Part shown: piece after piece, positions 41,837 through 49,988 of the stretch | How positions within the stretch are numbered: position 1 is the first letter of the stretch | Layout of the letters: the number at the start of each line of letters is the position of its first letter | Assembly (NCBI GenBank): GCA_022749815.1 | Contig: JAKIWV010000001.1 | Span: 606,517-670,516 of the forward strand | Origin: Thermoplasmata archaeon | GTDB lineage: Archaea; Thermoplasmatota; Thermoplasmata; Lutacidiplasmatales; UBA184 | Length of the DNA stretch: 64,000 bases | Reading direction: 5' to 3' | Position numbers and translations under genes: made by a program | The notes under the pieces: generated by a model | What the model was told of the DNA's origin: nothing | Database searches by the model: none | The model's input: only the letters and a program-made list of their open reading frames with translations

Positions 41837-42460
41837 CTAGCTCGCGCGACGCCCACGAACGGTGGGGAGCGGCGCCGTCGGAGGCGGAACCGGTGAGGGC
41901 GTAGGGGCCGGCCGCATCGCCTGGAGGAGCCGGCCGTATCGCGCGACTTCCCGCCCGACGGTCTCGAGCCGTTCTCGGACGATGGGGTCGGTAGGGTTCC
42001 CGGCTCGATCGAAAGCACGGAAGGCAAACGGAACGACCGCCCGGTTGGGTACGACCCAGGCGTGGAGGCCTTGGAGCTGTTGGCGGAGCGGTTCGAGCGG
42101 GTCCCCCCGGTCGGCGGAGCCGCCAGTGACCGACACGAGGGCGGTGGCCTTGCCGGCGATGGCGTCGTTGGGGATCGATTCGAGAATGGCGCGGAGCGGT
42201 CCGCTCACGCCGCCGTGGAAGGTGGGGGTGGCCACGATCAAGGCGTCCGCGTTCGCCACCGCGGTCCCGACGCGGTCGGCGACCTCGTCCGAGGGCAGGT
42301 CGTGGACGGTGCCGGCGCGTCCGTCGAGGTTGGAGACGTCCAACACCTCGACCTTGGCGCCCGCTTTGCGGGCCGCCTTGAGGGCGACTTGGAGGGCGGT
42401 GCGCGCCCGAGAGTCCTCACGTTCGCTGCCCGCGATTCCCAGAACCGTAAAGGTCGACAT
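41837..42460 (-). CDS. NADPH-dependent FMN reductase (flavodoxin fold)
   Basis: The 207-residue protein has the flavodoxin-like FMN pocket: the phosphate loop GSEREDSRA near residue 11, then LIVATPTFHGGVSGPLRAILE and TALVSVTGGSADRGD. This is the SsuE/NADPH-dependent FMN reductase pattern. It supplies reduced flavin or reduces quinones. The last 20 residues (PSPVPPPTAPLPTVRGRRAS) are disordered. CTAAATA on the minus strand at 42483-42489 lies 26 bp upstream of the ATG. It is divergent from a PadR-like regulator and 86 bp upstream of the PYROXD2-like gene, with which it may share a transcript. Confidence 0.86.
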   Translation of the reverse strand: MSTFTVLGIAGSEREDSRARTALQVALKAARKAGAKVEVLDVSNLDGRAGTVHDLPSDEVADRVGTAVANADALIVATPTFHGGVSGPLRAILESIPNDAIAGKATALVSVTGGSADRGDPLEPLRQQLQGLHAWVVPNRAVVPFAFRAFDRAGNPTDPIVRERLETVGREVARYGRLLQAMRPAPTPSPVPPPTAPLPTVRGRRAS

Positions 42461-42482
42461 GCCCCGTCTAGGCCCTCCGGAG

Positions 42483-42520
42483 TATTTAGCTGGGTTGTCG
42501 CAAACGGCTATATGTATAAT
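42483..42520. promoter_or_regulatory. Divergent promoters of FMN reductase and PadR-like regulator
   Basis: CTAAATA on the minus strand (42483-42489) is 26 bp from the reductase ATG. TATATGTATAAT on the plus strand (42509-42520) is about 25 bp from the regulator GTG at 42537. Both spacings predict leaderless mRNAs. The regulator is therefore placed to control itself and its neighbour. Confidence 0.6.
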
Positions 42521-42536
42521 TGAGCTTACCATCCCC

Positions 42537-43430
42537 GTGCGAAAGGATGTCCTGGAGCGCGCCGTGCTCCGTGCGCTCCATGGAAAGGAGCTCCACGGCT
42601 ACGCCATTCAGCGAGAGCTGACCTCGGCCGGATTCAACGTCGAGGTCGGGAACCTGTACCGGGTCCTTCGCTCGATGGAGGTCCAGGCGCAGGTACGCAG
42701 CCGATGGTCGGAGAGCCATCGGGGACCCCGAAAGCGGGTCTACGCCGTCGGCCCCGAGGGCCGGCGCCGGCGGGAGATCATGCTGCGGGAAGCGATCTTC
42801 ACGGTCCTCCAGGAATACGCCGATTACCTCACCGCCCACGTAGCGCCGCAGACGGAAGATCTCGAGGGAACGATCGTCGTCGTCACTTCCCCCTTCTTCG
42901 ACCCCGTCCGGCAAACGGTGCTCCGGAGGATCTCGAGCCGGCTCGTCCGGGGACGGTTGTACCTCGTTAAGCCCCCCCAGGTCTCCTTCGAATACGACCA
43001 TCGGAAGGTCACCATCCTCGACGGCTCCCATGTCCACATCCCGATCGAGGACGGCAGCGCGACGGGCGTCATCTTCAACGACATTCCCTCGGGGGCCGAG
43101 ATGGAGCAGGCCCTGGACGAGGCGACCCGGGTCCTGGACCCGAAAGGGTGGCTGTCGATCGCCACCCTGTTCCCGACCCGGCCGGCCGAGGACCCGGCGC
43201 CGCTCTCGGTCTACCTCTTCCGCTTGATGGCCACGCTCTTCGGCAACATTCCCTCGGTCGACCCGGAGGAGCTCGAACGTCGTCTGCGGGAGCGGTTCCG
43301 GTCCGTGCACCGCGTGGCGCTCGCCGACGAGAGCGTGTTCAACGCGTGGGACCTGCGGCCCCCACGCCTCGCGCGTCGCTCGAAGGGGACGGTAGACCCC
43401 GCCCGACCGGCTACGACTCGACCGAAGTGA
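42537..43430 (+). CDS. PadR-like regulator fused to a degenerate methyltransferase-like domain
   Basis: The 297-residue protein begins at GTG with a PadR-type winged helix (about 1-85: VLRALHGKELHGYAIQRELTS, GNLYRVLRSMEVQ and RKRVYAVGPEGRRRRE). From about 105 onward the pattern matches a class I methyltransferase: ILDGSHVHIPIEDGSATGVIFNDIPSG resembles motifs II and III, and ATRVLDPKGWLSIATLF the post-motif. The Gly-rich motif I is absent; VVVTSPFFDPVRQ stands in its place, so AdoMet binding is doubtful. It could be a sensor domain derived from an enzyme. It is divergent from the FMN reductase gene and 31 bp before an NDP-sugar pyrophosphorylase gene. Confidence 0.8.
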   Translation: MRKDVLERAVLRALHGKELHGYAIQRELTSAGFNVEVGNLYRVLRSMEVQAQVRSRWSESHRGPRKRVYAVGPEGRRRREIMLREAIFTVLQEYADYLTAHVAPQTEDLEGTIVVVTSPFFDPVRQTVLRRISSRLVRGRLYLVKPPQVSFEYDHRKVTILDGSHVHIPIEDGSATGVIFNDIPSGAEMEQALDEATRVLDPKGWLSIATLFPTRPAEDPAPLSVYLFRLMATLFGNIPSVDPEELERRLRERFRSVHRVALADESVFNAWDLRPPRLARRSKGTVDPARPATTRPK

Positions 43431-43461
43431 TAAAGTCGGGCGACGGCCCCGGTCGGCCCGG

Positions 43462-44436
43462 ATGAAGGCGCTGGTGCTCATCGGGGGGTTTGGGACCCGG
43501 CTTCGGCCGGTGACCTACTCGGTCCCCAAGCAGCTCATCCCGATCGCCGGCAAACCGATGCTCTACCACGTGCTCGACCTGCTCCCTCCCACCGTAGAGG
43601 AGGCGGTGCTCGCCACCGGGTACAAGGCCGACGCGATCGCCCGGTACGTTACCGAGCACCCGCCCCACCTCCCCGTCCGCACCATAGTCGAAGCCGAGCC
43701 GTTGGGGACCGGCGGCGCCATGCGGAACGCCGGTGCGGGAATGTCCGACCCGTTCCTTCTCATGAATTCGGATGTGATCGCCGGATTCGACCTCGCGTCG
43801 TTGCTGGCCCAGCATGCGGCGCACGCGGGTCTAGGGACGATGACGCTCGTCGAGGTCGACGACCCGACGCCCTACGGCGTCGCGGAGCTCGACCCCGACG
43901 ACCGGATCCGTCGATTCGTCGAGAAGCCCACCCGCGAGGAAGCGCCCTCCCGATGGATCAATGCGGGGCTGGGCGTGTGGCGGCGCGAGGCCCTCGACCG
44001 CATTCCCGACCGAACGCCGCTCAGCTGGGAACGTGAGGTCGTCCCGACCTTGCTCGCCGACGGAGTGTTCGCCTATCGGGCGACCGGCTTCTGGGAAGAC
44101 GCCGGCACGCCGGAGCGGTTGCTCCGGGCCCAGCGGTATCTCTTCGACGCGGGTCGGGGAGGCCGCCGGGCGGTCCCGAAAGGAACGACGGGCCAAGGCC
44201 CCGTCGCCATCGACCCATCGGCCATGGTGGAGGGAGCGACGTTCGGGGGCTCGGTGACCGTAGCCCCCCACGCGGTGGTCGGAGCCGGCGCCTACCTCGA
44301 GGACGCGATCGTGATGGACGGCGCGACGATCGCCCCCGGGGCGTCGGTGCTCCATTCCATCGTCGGCCCCCACGCGCGGGTGCGGGCCGGTCATCGCGTG
44401 AGCCACCAGGTGCTCGGCGAGGCCGCCGAGGCGTAA
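43462..44436 (+). CDS. Nucleotidyltransferase, NDP-sugar pyrophosphorylase with left-handed beta-helix
   Basis: The 324-residue protein forms NDP-sugars from sugar-1-phosphate and NTP. The signature LIGGFGTRLRPVTYSVPKQLIPIAGKP (shown here in parts, residues 7-33) has the G-x-G-T-R-L-R-P...P-K pattern. D104 in MNSD is a metal ligand, and EKPTREE and WEDAGTPE follow. The C-terminal third (about 225-310) has hexapeptide-like repeats (AIDPSAMVEGATFGGSVTV) predicting a left-handed beta-helix, as in GDP-mannose or UDP-glucose pyrophosphorylases. Sugar specificity is not readable. A GATAAAG TATA-like element lies about 28 bp before the ATG. Confidence 0.88.
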   Translation: MKALVLIGGFGTRLRPVTYSVPKQLIPIAGKPMLYHVLDLLPPTVEEAVLATGYKADAIARYVTEHPPHLPVRTIVEAEPLGTGGAMRNAGAGMSDPFLLMNSDVIAGFDLASLLAQHAAHAGLGTMTLVEVDDPTPYGVAELDPDDRIRRFVEKPTREEAPSRWINAGLGVWRREALDRIPDRTPLSWEREVVPTLLADGVFAYRATGFWEDAGTPERLLRAQRYLFDAGRGGRRAVPKGTTGQGPVAIDPSAMVEGATFGGSVTVAPHAVVGAGAYLEDAIVMDGATIAPGASVLHSIVGPHARVRAGHRVSHQVLGEAAEA

Positions 44437-44444
44437 GCCCGCTC

Positions 44445-45488
44445 TCACCCGGAATAGGCCGGGCCGGTGGCGATCACCTTGAGGGCTTTTTCGGGCTGCG
44501 CGGCGAGCTCGAACGCCTCGGGGAGCTTGTCGAGGGCGAACCGGTGGGTGACCAGGTCCCGGACGTCGAACCGTTTCGCGGCCAGCAACGCGTGGACCTC
44601 GGCGATGTCCCGCTCCGTCGTCGCGTAGGTGGGGATCACTTTCAGGCCCCGGAGATAGAGCTGCTGCAGGTCCTCCTCGAGGTGGCTGCCGGCCTCGGGG
44701 AGTCCGAACAGATTCACCGTGCCGCCCCGACGTACCAGAGAGACGGCGACCGAAACGGCCGAGGGCGCACTGGTCGCGACCACGGCGAGGTCGACGCCTC
44801 TCCCCCCGGTCGCCAGCTGGACCAACTGGCGGACCTTCTCGACGTTGCGGGGGTCCACGGAGGCGTCGACGCCCCGGCGGCCGGCGGCCGTCCGCCGAAG
44901 CGACGAGGGGTCCCCCCCACCGATCCACCCAGCGCCGAGGGTTCGCGCGAGGCGAGCGTAAAGGATCCCCACCGGACCGAGTCCCAGGATCATCACCGTC
45001 GTCGCCGGGGGCAGCCCGACGATTCGGAGGGCCGTGAGGGCGCAGCCGGCGGGTTCCAGGAGCGCCCCCTCTTCCCAGCTGACCGTCGGGGCGAGCGGAA
45101 GGAGCGCCCCGCGGCTCACGTTCACCGCCGGGACGCGGAAGCGCTCCGCGAACCCTCCGGGGTCGAGGTTCGTTTTGGTGTAGGAGGGGCAGTAGGTGTA
45201 GGCACCGCTGTAGCAGGCCGGGCATGAGTAGCAGGGCACGTGGTGGTGAGCGAACACGCGCGTGCCGACGGCGGGGGCCGTGACGCCCGTCCCCAGGGCC
45301 GCCACCGTGCCGACCGGTTCGTGTCCGATGAGCTGGGTGGCCCGGTAGTTTCCCTTGACCTTCTCGAGGTCGGAGCCGCAGATCCCGCAGGCGGCCATCG
45401 AGACGATCACCTCGCCCGGGCCGGGGGTCGGGTCGGGACGTTCGTCGACGGTGACGCGACCGGGCGCTGCGAGAAGTCCGGCCTTCAT
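44445..45488 (-). CDS. Zinc-dependent alcohol/polyol dehydrogenase (MDR family)
   Basis: This 347-residue medium-chain dehydrogenase has catalytic zinc ligands C34 (ACGICGSD), H56 and E57 (GHEPVG) and structural zinc cysteines C86, C89, C92 and C100 (PCYSCPACYSGAYTYC). The cofactor fold is MILGLGPVGILYARLARTLG. Sorbitol-, threonine- and sugar-type dehydrogenases share this layout, and the substrate is not determined. The start ATG overlaps the stop of the aminotransferase gene as ATGA, implying coupled translation and a joint amino acid or amino sugar pathway. It is convergent with the NDP-sugar pyrophosphorylase. Confidence 0.9.
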   Translation of the reverse strand: MKAGLLAAPGRVTVDERPDPTPGPGEVIVSMAACGICGSDLEKVKGNYRATQLIGHEPVGTVAALGTGVTAPAVGTRVFAHHHVPCYSCPACYSGAYTYCPSYTKTNLDPGGFAERFRVPAVNVSRGALLPLAPTVSWEEGALLEPAGCALTALRIVGLPPATTVMILGLGPVGILYARLARTLGAGWIGGGDPSSLRRTAAGRRGVDASVDPRNVEKVRQLVQLATGGRGVDLAVVATSAPSAVSVAVSLVRRGGTVNLFGLPEAGSHLEEDLQQLYLRGLKVIPTYATTERDIAEVHALLAAKRFDVRDLVTHRFALDKLPEAFELAAQPEKALKVIATGPAYSG

Positions 45489-46882
45489 CGGGCCCGGACG
45501 GCTGCCCCGATGGCCGCGTCGAGGATCTCGACCCCCTCTTCGACCTCGTCGCGCTGGATGATCAGGGGTGGGATGTACCGCACCGTTGATTTGCCGCAGG
45601 GGAGCAGGATCAGACCTCTCTGGTACGCTTCCACAAGGATCCGGTCCCGGAGGGCAACGGCGGGGACCTTGGTCTTGGGATCTTCTACGAACTCGGTGGC
45701 GACCATGAGCCCCAGCCCCCGCACATCCCCAATGACCTCGTACTTTCGTTGGAGCTCCTGGAGCCGTTGGACGAGGTAGGCGCCCTGGACCCGCGCGTTC
45801 TCGAGCAGCTGCTCCTTCTCGATCACGGTCAGGACGGCCTGGGCCGCCGCGACGGAGACCAGGTTGCCCCCGAACGTGTTCGAGTGGGGCCCCTTGTACG
45901 GGTAGTCGAGGTCTTTGCGGAATATCATCGCACCGATCGGCAGGCCCCCGCCGAGGGACTTCGCCGTGGTCACGATATCGGGGACGATGCCGTGGTGCTC
46001 GACGGCGAACCAGTGACCCGTGCGTCCAAAGCCGGACTGCACCTCATCGTCGATGAACAGGATCTCGTGCTCGTCCAGGATCGATTTGATCGTCGTGTGC
46101 CAGCCCTTCGGGGGAACGATGTAGCCGCCCTCGCCCATGACCGGTTCCGCGATCATGGCCGCGACATCCTCCGGTGGCACCGACGTTTCGAAGTAGAGTT
46201 CCTTCAGAATCTTCGCGCAGTACAGGTCACAGCTCGGGTAGGTGAGCTTGTACGGGCACCGGTAGCAGTAGGGGGGCGGGATGTGCGTGGCGCCGCCCGT
46301 GTGGGCATTGAAGCGGGCCCGTTGGACCGGCTTCGAGGCCGTCAGCGCAAGCGATCCCATGGAACGGCCGTGGAAGCCCCCGAGCAGGCCGATCACGAGG
46401 GGCCGTTGCTTGTTCCAGCGGGCCAGCTTGATCGCCGCTTCGGCGCTCTCGGTTCCGCTGTTGGTGAAGAAGACCTTCTTGGGGAACTCCCCGGGAGTTA
46501 GGTGGGTCAGCCGCTCGGCGAGCTCGGTCTGAGCGGCGTAGTAGAAGTCCGTTCCGGCAAAGTGCATGAGGCGCGCGGTCTGCCGCTGCACCGCCGCCAC
46601 GACGTCGGGATGGCAGTGACCGACATTCAGGACGCCAACGCCCGAAGAGAAATCGAGCAGACGGTTCCCGTCGGCGTCGGTGACCCAGACTCCTTCGGCT
46701 TCGGCGGCGGCGACGGGGGAGGTCTTCGTCGTGGTCATCAAGTACTTGTCGTCGGCGGCGACGATGGCCCGGGTCTTGGGGCCCGGGATGGGGGTGACGA
46801 TCCGGACCCCCCGGGATTTGGGCGCCTTTCGGGCGGGATCCGTCGGGGGGGCAGCCTTTCGAGGCGATGAACCGGACGACAT
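45485..46882 (-). CDS. Class III PLP-dependent aminotransferase (GabT/ornithine-AT-like)
   Basis: This 465-residue fold-type I enzyme binds PLP through K308 in TTAKSLGGG. The PLP-pyridine aspartate is D278 in LFIDDEVQSGFGRTG, and the phosphate-binding NSGTESAEAAIK lies near 141-152. An insert with four cysteines, C206, C209, C218 and C222 (YCYRCPYKL...CDLYC), fits archaeal broad-specificity members that act on ornithine, GABA or as racemases. Which reaction applies here is unknown. The N-terminal 35 residues are proline-, lysine- and serine-rich. A CCTTTAATGG element (46913-46922, minus) is the likely promoter, with a short leader. Confidence 0.9.
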   Translation of the reverse strand: MSSGSSPRKAAPPTDPARKAPKSRGVRIVTPIPGPKTRAIVAADDKYLMTTTKTSPVAAAEAEGVWVTDADGNRLLDFSSGVGVLNVGHCHPDVVAAVQRQTARLMHFAGTDFYYAAQTELAERLTHLTPGEFPKKVFFTNSGTESAEAAIKLARWNKQRPLVIGLLGGFHGRSMGSLALTASKPVQRARFNAHTGGATHIPPPYCYRCPYKLTYPSCDLYCAKILKELYFETSVPPEDVAAMIAEPVMGEGGYIVPPKGWHTTIKSILDEHEILFIDDEVQSGFGRTGHWFAVEHHGIVPDIVTTAKSLGGGLPIGAMIFRKDLDYPYKGPHSNTFGGNLVSVAAAQAVLTVIEKEQLLENARVQGAYLVQRLQELQRKYEVIGDVRGLGLMVATEFVEDPKTKVPAVALRDRILVEAYQRGLILLPCGKSTVRYIPPLIIQRDEVEEGVEILDAAIGAAVRAR

Positions 46883-47099
46883 AGTGACGCCAACGGGAAG
46901 TTACGAGACTTGTCCATTAAAGGACTTCGCGGGATGAAGGGCCCCACGCTCCCGACGGGCCCGGGTAGCGCCAATCAGCCGGCGAAGGTGGATTCGTTTC
47001 GTCGAGGTCACTGCATGAGAGGTCAGTCGGGTCGTTCTGCTTCCGCCAGGTCGGTCGTGTATTACTCATGATAGACCAAATGCAGTAGCACTCAGCCAC

Positions 47100-48314
47100 C
47101 TACGCTTCGTCTCCCTTCTTTGGCTCGCCTGCAGGGTCCGGCCGATTTTCATCGTCCGGGCGCCACCGCGCCGCCTCCAGGAGCTCGTTGAGCGCGTTCG
47201 GGGGAAGAGCCGCTCCCCATAGGATCGACTGCCCCCGGGAAAGAATGGCGACTGCAGCCATCCGGTCCCGGTGGAAATCGCCCTTGCAGTTCTCGCAGGT
47301 CGCACGTCGCCACGTCGGGTGGGCCAGCGGCCCTCCGCAGCGGGGACACTCGCTGGAGGTCCCCCTCGGGTTCACCCGCACGACTGCGGTTCGGGCTTTG
47401 TACGACATGATCCGCTGGAGGTGCCCATGGCTCCAAGCCGCCAACCGGCGGCGTCGTTCAGATGAGCCCCGCTCACGCAGCAGCTCGTCGGTGGTCGCAT
47501 TCAGATCCTCCAATACGATGTTGCGGTCCCCTACGGCGTTGAGGAGCGGATTCGCGGCCTCGTGAAGAAGCGGGATCGCCCGGTTTCGTTCGCGCCGGCC
47601 GTACCGACGCAACACAGCCCGCTGGTGCCGCACGTCCTTGGAAATAGCACGGTGTATGGAGATGCGTTTCCGAGCCATTGCTCCCTGTACCCGACTGATC
47701 GGCCGAAGGTCTACCGACCCAATCTGCCCGTCCAACCTCGCGTAGTCCAACGAGGACATGTTGAGGTCGATGCCCACGGATTCCTTTGCGCGGCTCGCTT
47801 CTGTAGGGGTATAAAAATGGAAGAGCAGGCGGTGGTCGGTCACGCTCAGACCGAACTTACCGTTCGATTCTCCGAGATATCTCTCGAATAACGGGTTCCG
47901 GACCTGGGAGAGGTCGACCGTGACGTGTCGGGAGGGATGGATCGTGATATCCAACCCGCGGCCCTTCAACCGATACTGGGCCGGGTGGAGGCTGGCTTTT
48001 AGATGCGCCCGATGAGGGAGCCGTGACCGCATCCGGTCGAACCGGGCGAGATCGTGCCCGCGCGCCCTGCGCAACATTCGGTCCCAGGAATTCAGCGTCG
48101 CCGAGGTTTCATTGCACCCCACCACCGCCCACTTGGACCCCAGGTGGGCATAGACAGAGCGAAGGGCAGGATACGAGCGCTTGGTAGCAGCGAATCGCGA
48201 CAGGTCAGGTCGGTGACGCCATTCGATGACGAGCCGATTGACCATTGAACGGACGTCGTACAGAGCCCGCAGAAGCGACGGAGGCGGACGGAACGGTATG
48301 ACGACGGTCCGCAT
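47100..48314 (-). mobile_element. tnpB: Solitary TnpB-family RuvC nuclease (IS200/IS605 type)
   Basis: The 404-residue protein starts MRTVVIPFRPPPSLLRAL, the usual TnpB beginning. Counting from a possible upstream ATG at 48380, the RuvC acids are D205 (GIDLN), E291 (LEDLN) and D372 (HRDRMAAVAIL), so the triad appears intact. A zinc ribbon lies between (C345, C348, C362, C365). The central region is arginine-rich. No TnpA (Y1 transposase) gene is present, so the element cannot move alone. TnpB nucleases use an RNA that overlaps the 3' end of the gene. The ATG at 48314 is preferred because a CTTTATCA element lies about 35 bp upstream. Inverted repeats surround that element. Confidence 0.85.
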
Positions 48315-48330
48315 TGTCGGTCCGTCGAAA

Positions 48331-48362
48331 CCGAGGGTCCGAATGATAAAGCCCTCGGACCC
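48331..48362. promoter_or_regulatory. Nested inverted repeats around the tnpB promoter
   Basis: CCGAGGG (48331-48337) pairs with CCCTCGG (48352-48358), and GGGTCCG (48335-48341) with CGGACCC (48356-48362). The space between holds the tnpB TATA-like element (minus strand CTTTATCA). A further hairpin, ACGCCT/AGGCGT with a 5-nt loop, lies at 48434-48450. These could be the left-end hairpins of the element or an operator for tnpB. Confidence 0.5.
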
Positions 48363-48539
48363 TTTGAACGATGAGTGCAAGCTCCGAACACTGGAGACAG
48401 CCTCGCCAAGAGATGATCCGTCAACCCCGGGCCACGCCTGAACTAGGCGTTCGGAACAAGCGCCCGCCCTCCGAAATCACGAGTTAGGGTACTTAATCAA
48501 TGACCGGTAACCTCGACCCGGTTAGACAGGAGAACTTGC

Positions 48540-49895
48540 ATGGCTGAATCCGAACGTCCAACCCGCCCTCCACCCGCGGCCCCGCCACTAGTCCGTTTCG
48601 AAGAGCTCCCCCTTCATGCCACGCTCCGGCAAGGAGCACGCGAGATGGGCTACCATACCGCGACCCCGATACAAAGCCGGGCAATCCCCGAAGCCGTCCT
48701 CGGTCGAGATATCGTCGCCACCGCCCAAACGGGTACCGGCAAGACCGCCGCCTTCCTCCTCCCAATCCTCGAGCGGACGATGGACTTGCCACCTGGCCGG
48801 ATCTACGCCCTTGTCCTCACTCCCACCCGCGAGCTCGCGTTGCAGGCGGAAGGATTTCTCAAGAAGCTCGGCCGCTACACCAAGCGACGCGGCGCCGCGG
48901 TCTATGGCGGGGTCGGCATGGAGCCCCAGACCCGGGCCCTTCGAGGTGGGGTTGAGATCATCGTGGCGACGCCGGGCCGACTGCTCGACCACATGGCCCG
49001 TGGATACGTGGATTTCCGAAACCTTCGGATCCTGGTGCTGGACGAAGCCGACCGGATGCTCGACATGGGATTTCTACCCGATGTCCGGCGGATCCTCTCC
49101 TCCCTGCCTCGGGAACGACAAACGATGCTCTTCTCCGCGACGATGCCACCCGAGGTCGTCAAGCTCTCTCACGAGTTCCTCCGCGACCCCCGGATGGTCC
49201 ATGTCGACCCCGCCATTGTGGCCGCCGTCGGCGTCTCCCACCTCGCCCTGCCGGTGCCCTCGTATCTCAAGGCCCCTCTGCTCCGGGAACTTCTGCAGGA
49301 CGCCACGATGACCAGCGTGCTCGTCTTCACCCGCACCAAGCATCGGGCCGACCGATTGGCCCGGCAGCTCCAGCAGTGGAACATTCCTGCGACAGTGATC
49401 CACGGCAACCGGAGCCAGAGCCAGCGGATCCGGGCCTTGGAGGGCTTCCGGGAGGGGGAGCACCGGGTCCTCGTGGCCACCGACATCGCCGCTCGCGGCA
49501 TCGACGTCGAGGACGTCAGCCACGTCGTCAACTTCGATGTGCCCCACGAAGCCGAGGTCTACGTCCACCGAGTAGGGCGGACCGCGCGAATGCAACGGCG
49601 AGGCGACGCCTTCACGCTCGTGGGCCCCGAAGAGCAGGACGACTTCGACCAGATTGAGAAGCTGCTGGGCTTTCCGATCCCGCGCGCGCGGATCCCGGGT
49701 TTCGTCTATGACGCTCCAGCGCCTCCTCGGATGCCCGACCGACCAGGCGGTCCGCCACGGGGCGGGGGCCGGTCGAGGGGCGGCGGTGGATACGCTCGGT
49801 CGTCCCGTGGGAACCCGTCCTACGGCCGGCGTTCTGGGCCTCCGCGCAGTGCACCGCCGGAGCGCGGCGGACGCCGAACCTACCGCCGCTGGTGA
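48540..49895 (+). CDS. DEAD-box RNA helicase with RGG-rich tail
   Basis: This 451-residue ATP-dependent RNA helicase carries all core motifs: Walker A AQTGTGKT at 62-69, DEAD at 168-171, SAT at 199-201, TRTKHRAD, ATDIAARGID and HRVGRTAR. The last 55 residues (RGGGRSRGGGGYAR and RRSGPPRSAPPERGGRR) are a disordered RGG box, likely for RNA binding. It resembles RhlE/CsdA-type bacterial helicases. A TATA-like ACTTAATC (48491-48498) and a GGAGA ribosome binding site 7 nt before the ATG indicate a leadered transcript. It does not overlap other genes. Confidence 0.95.
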   Translation: MAESERPTRPPPAAPPLVRFEELPLHATLRQGAREMGYHTATPIQSRAIPEAVLGRDIVATAQTGTGKTAAFLLPILERTMDLPPGRIYALVLTPTRELALQAEGFLKKLGRYTKRRGAAVYGGVGMEPQTRALRGGVEIIVATPGRLLDHMARGYVDFRNLRILVLDEADRMLDMGFLPDVRRILSSLPRERQTMLFSATMPPEVVKLSHEFLRDPRMVHVDPAIVAAVGVSHLALPVPSYLKAPLLRELLQDATMTSVLVFTRTKHRADRLARQLQQWNIPATVIHGNRSQSQRIRALEGFREGEHRVLVATDIAARGIDVEDVSHVVNFDVPHEAEVYVHRVGRTARMQRRGDAFTLVGPEEQDDFDQIEKLLGFPIPRARIPGFVYDAPAPPRMPDRPGGPPRGGGRSRGGGGYARSSRGNPSYGRRSGPPRSAPPERGGRRTYRRW

Positions 49896-49988
49896 ATCGG
49901 GACGCCGGACGAGCCGGTGGACCGCCGGGACCGGGGCTTCTTAAGAGACGGCCCCTGAGAGCCGGGCAGGATCCGGGGGGAATCGATC

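Noticed and set aside
47100..48314. Possibility that the TnpB is a nuclease-dead regulator (TldR-like)
   Set aside because: All three RuvC acidic residues appear present, so a dead nuclease is not supported by sequence, although the promoter repeats kept the idea open.
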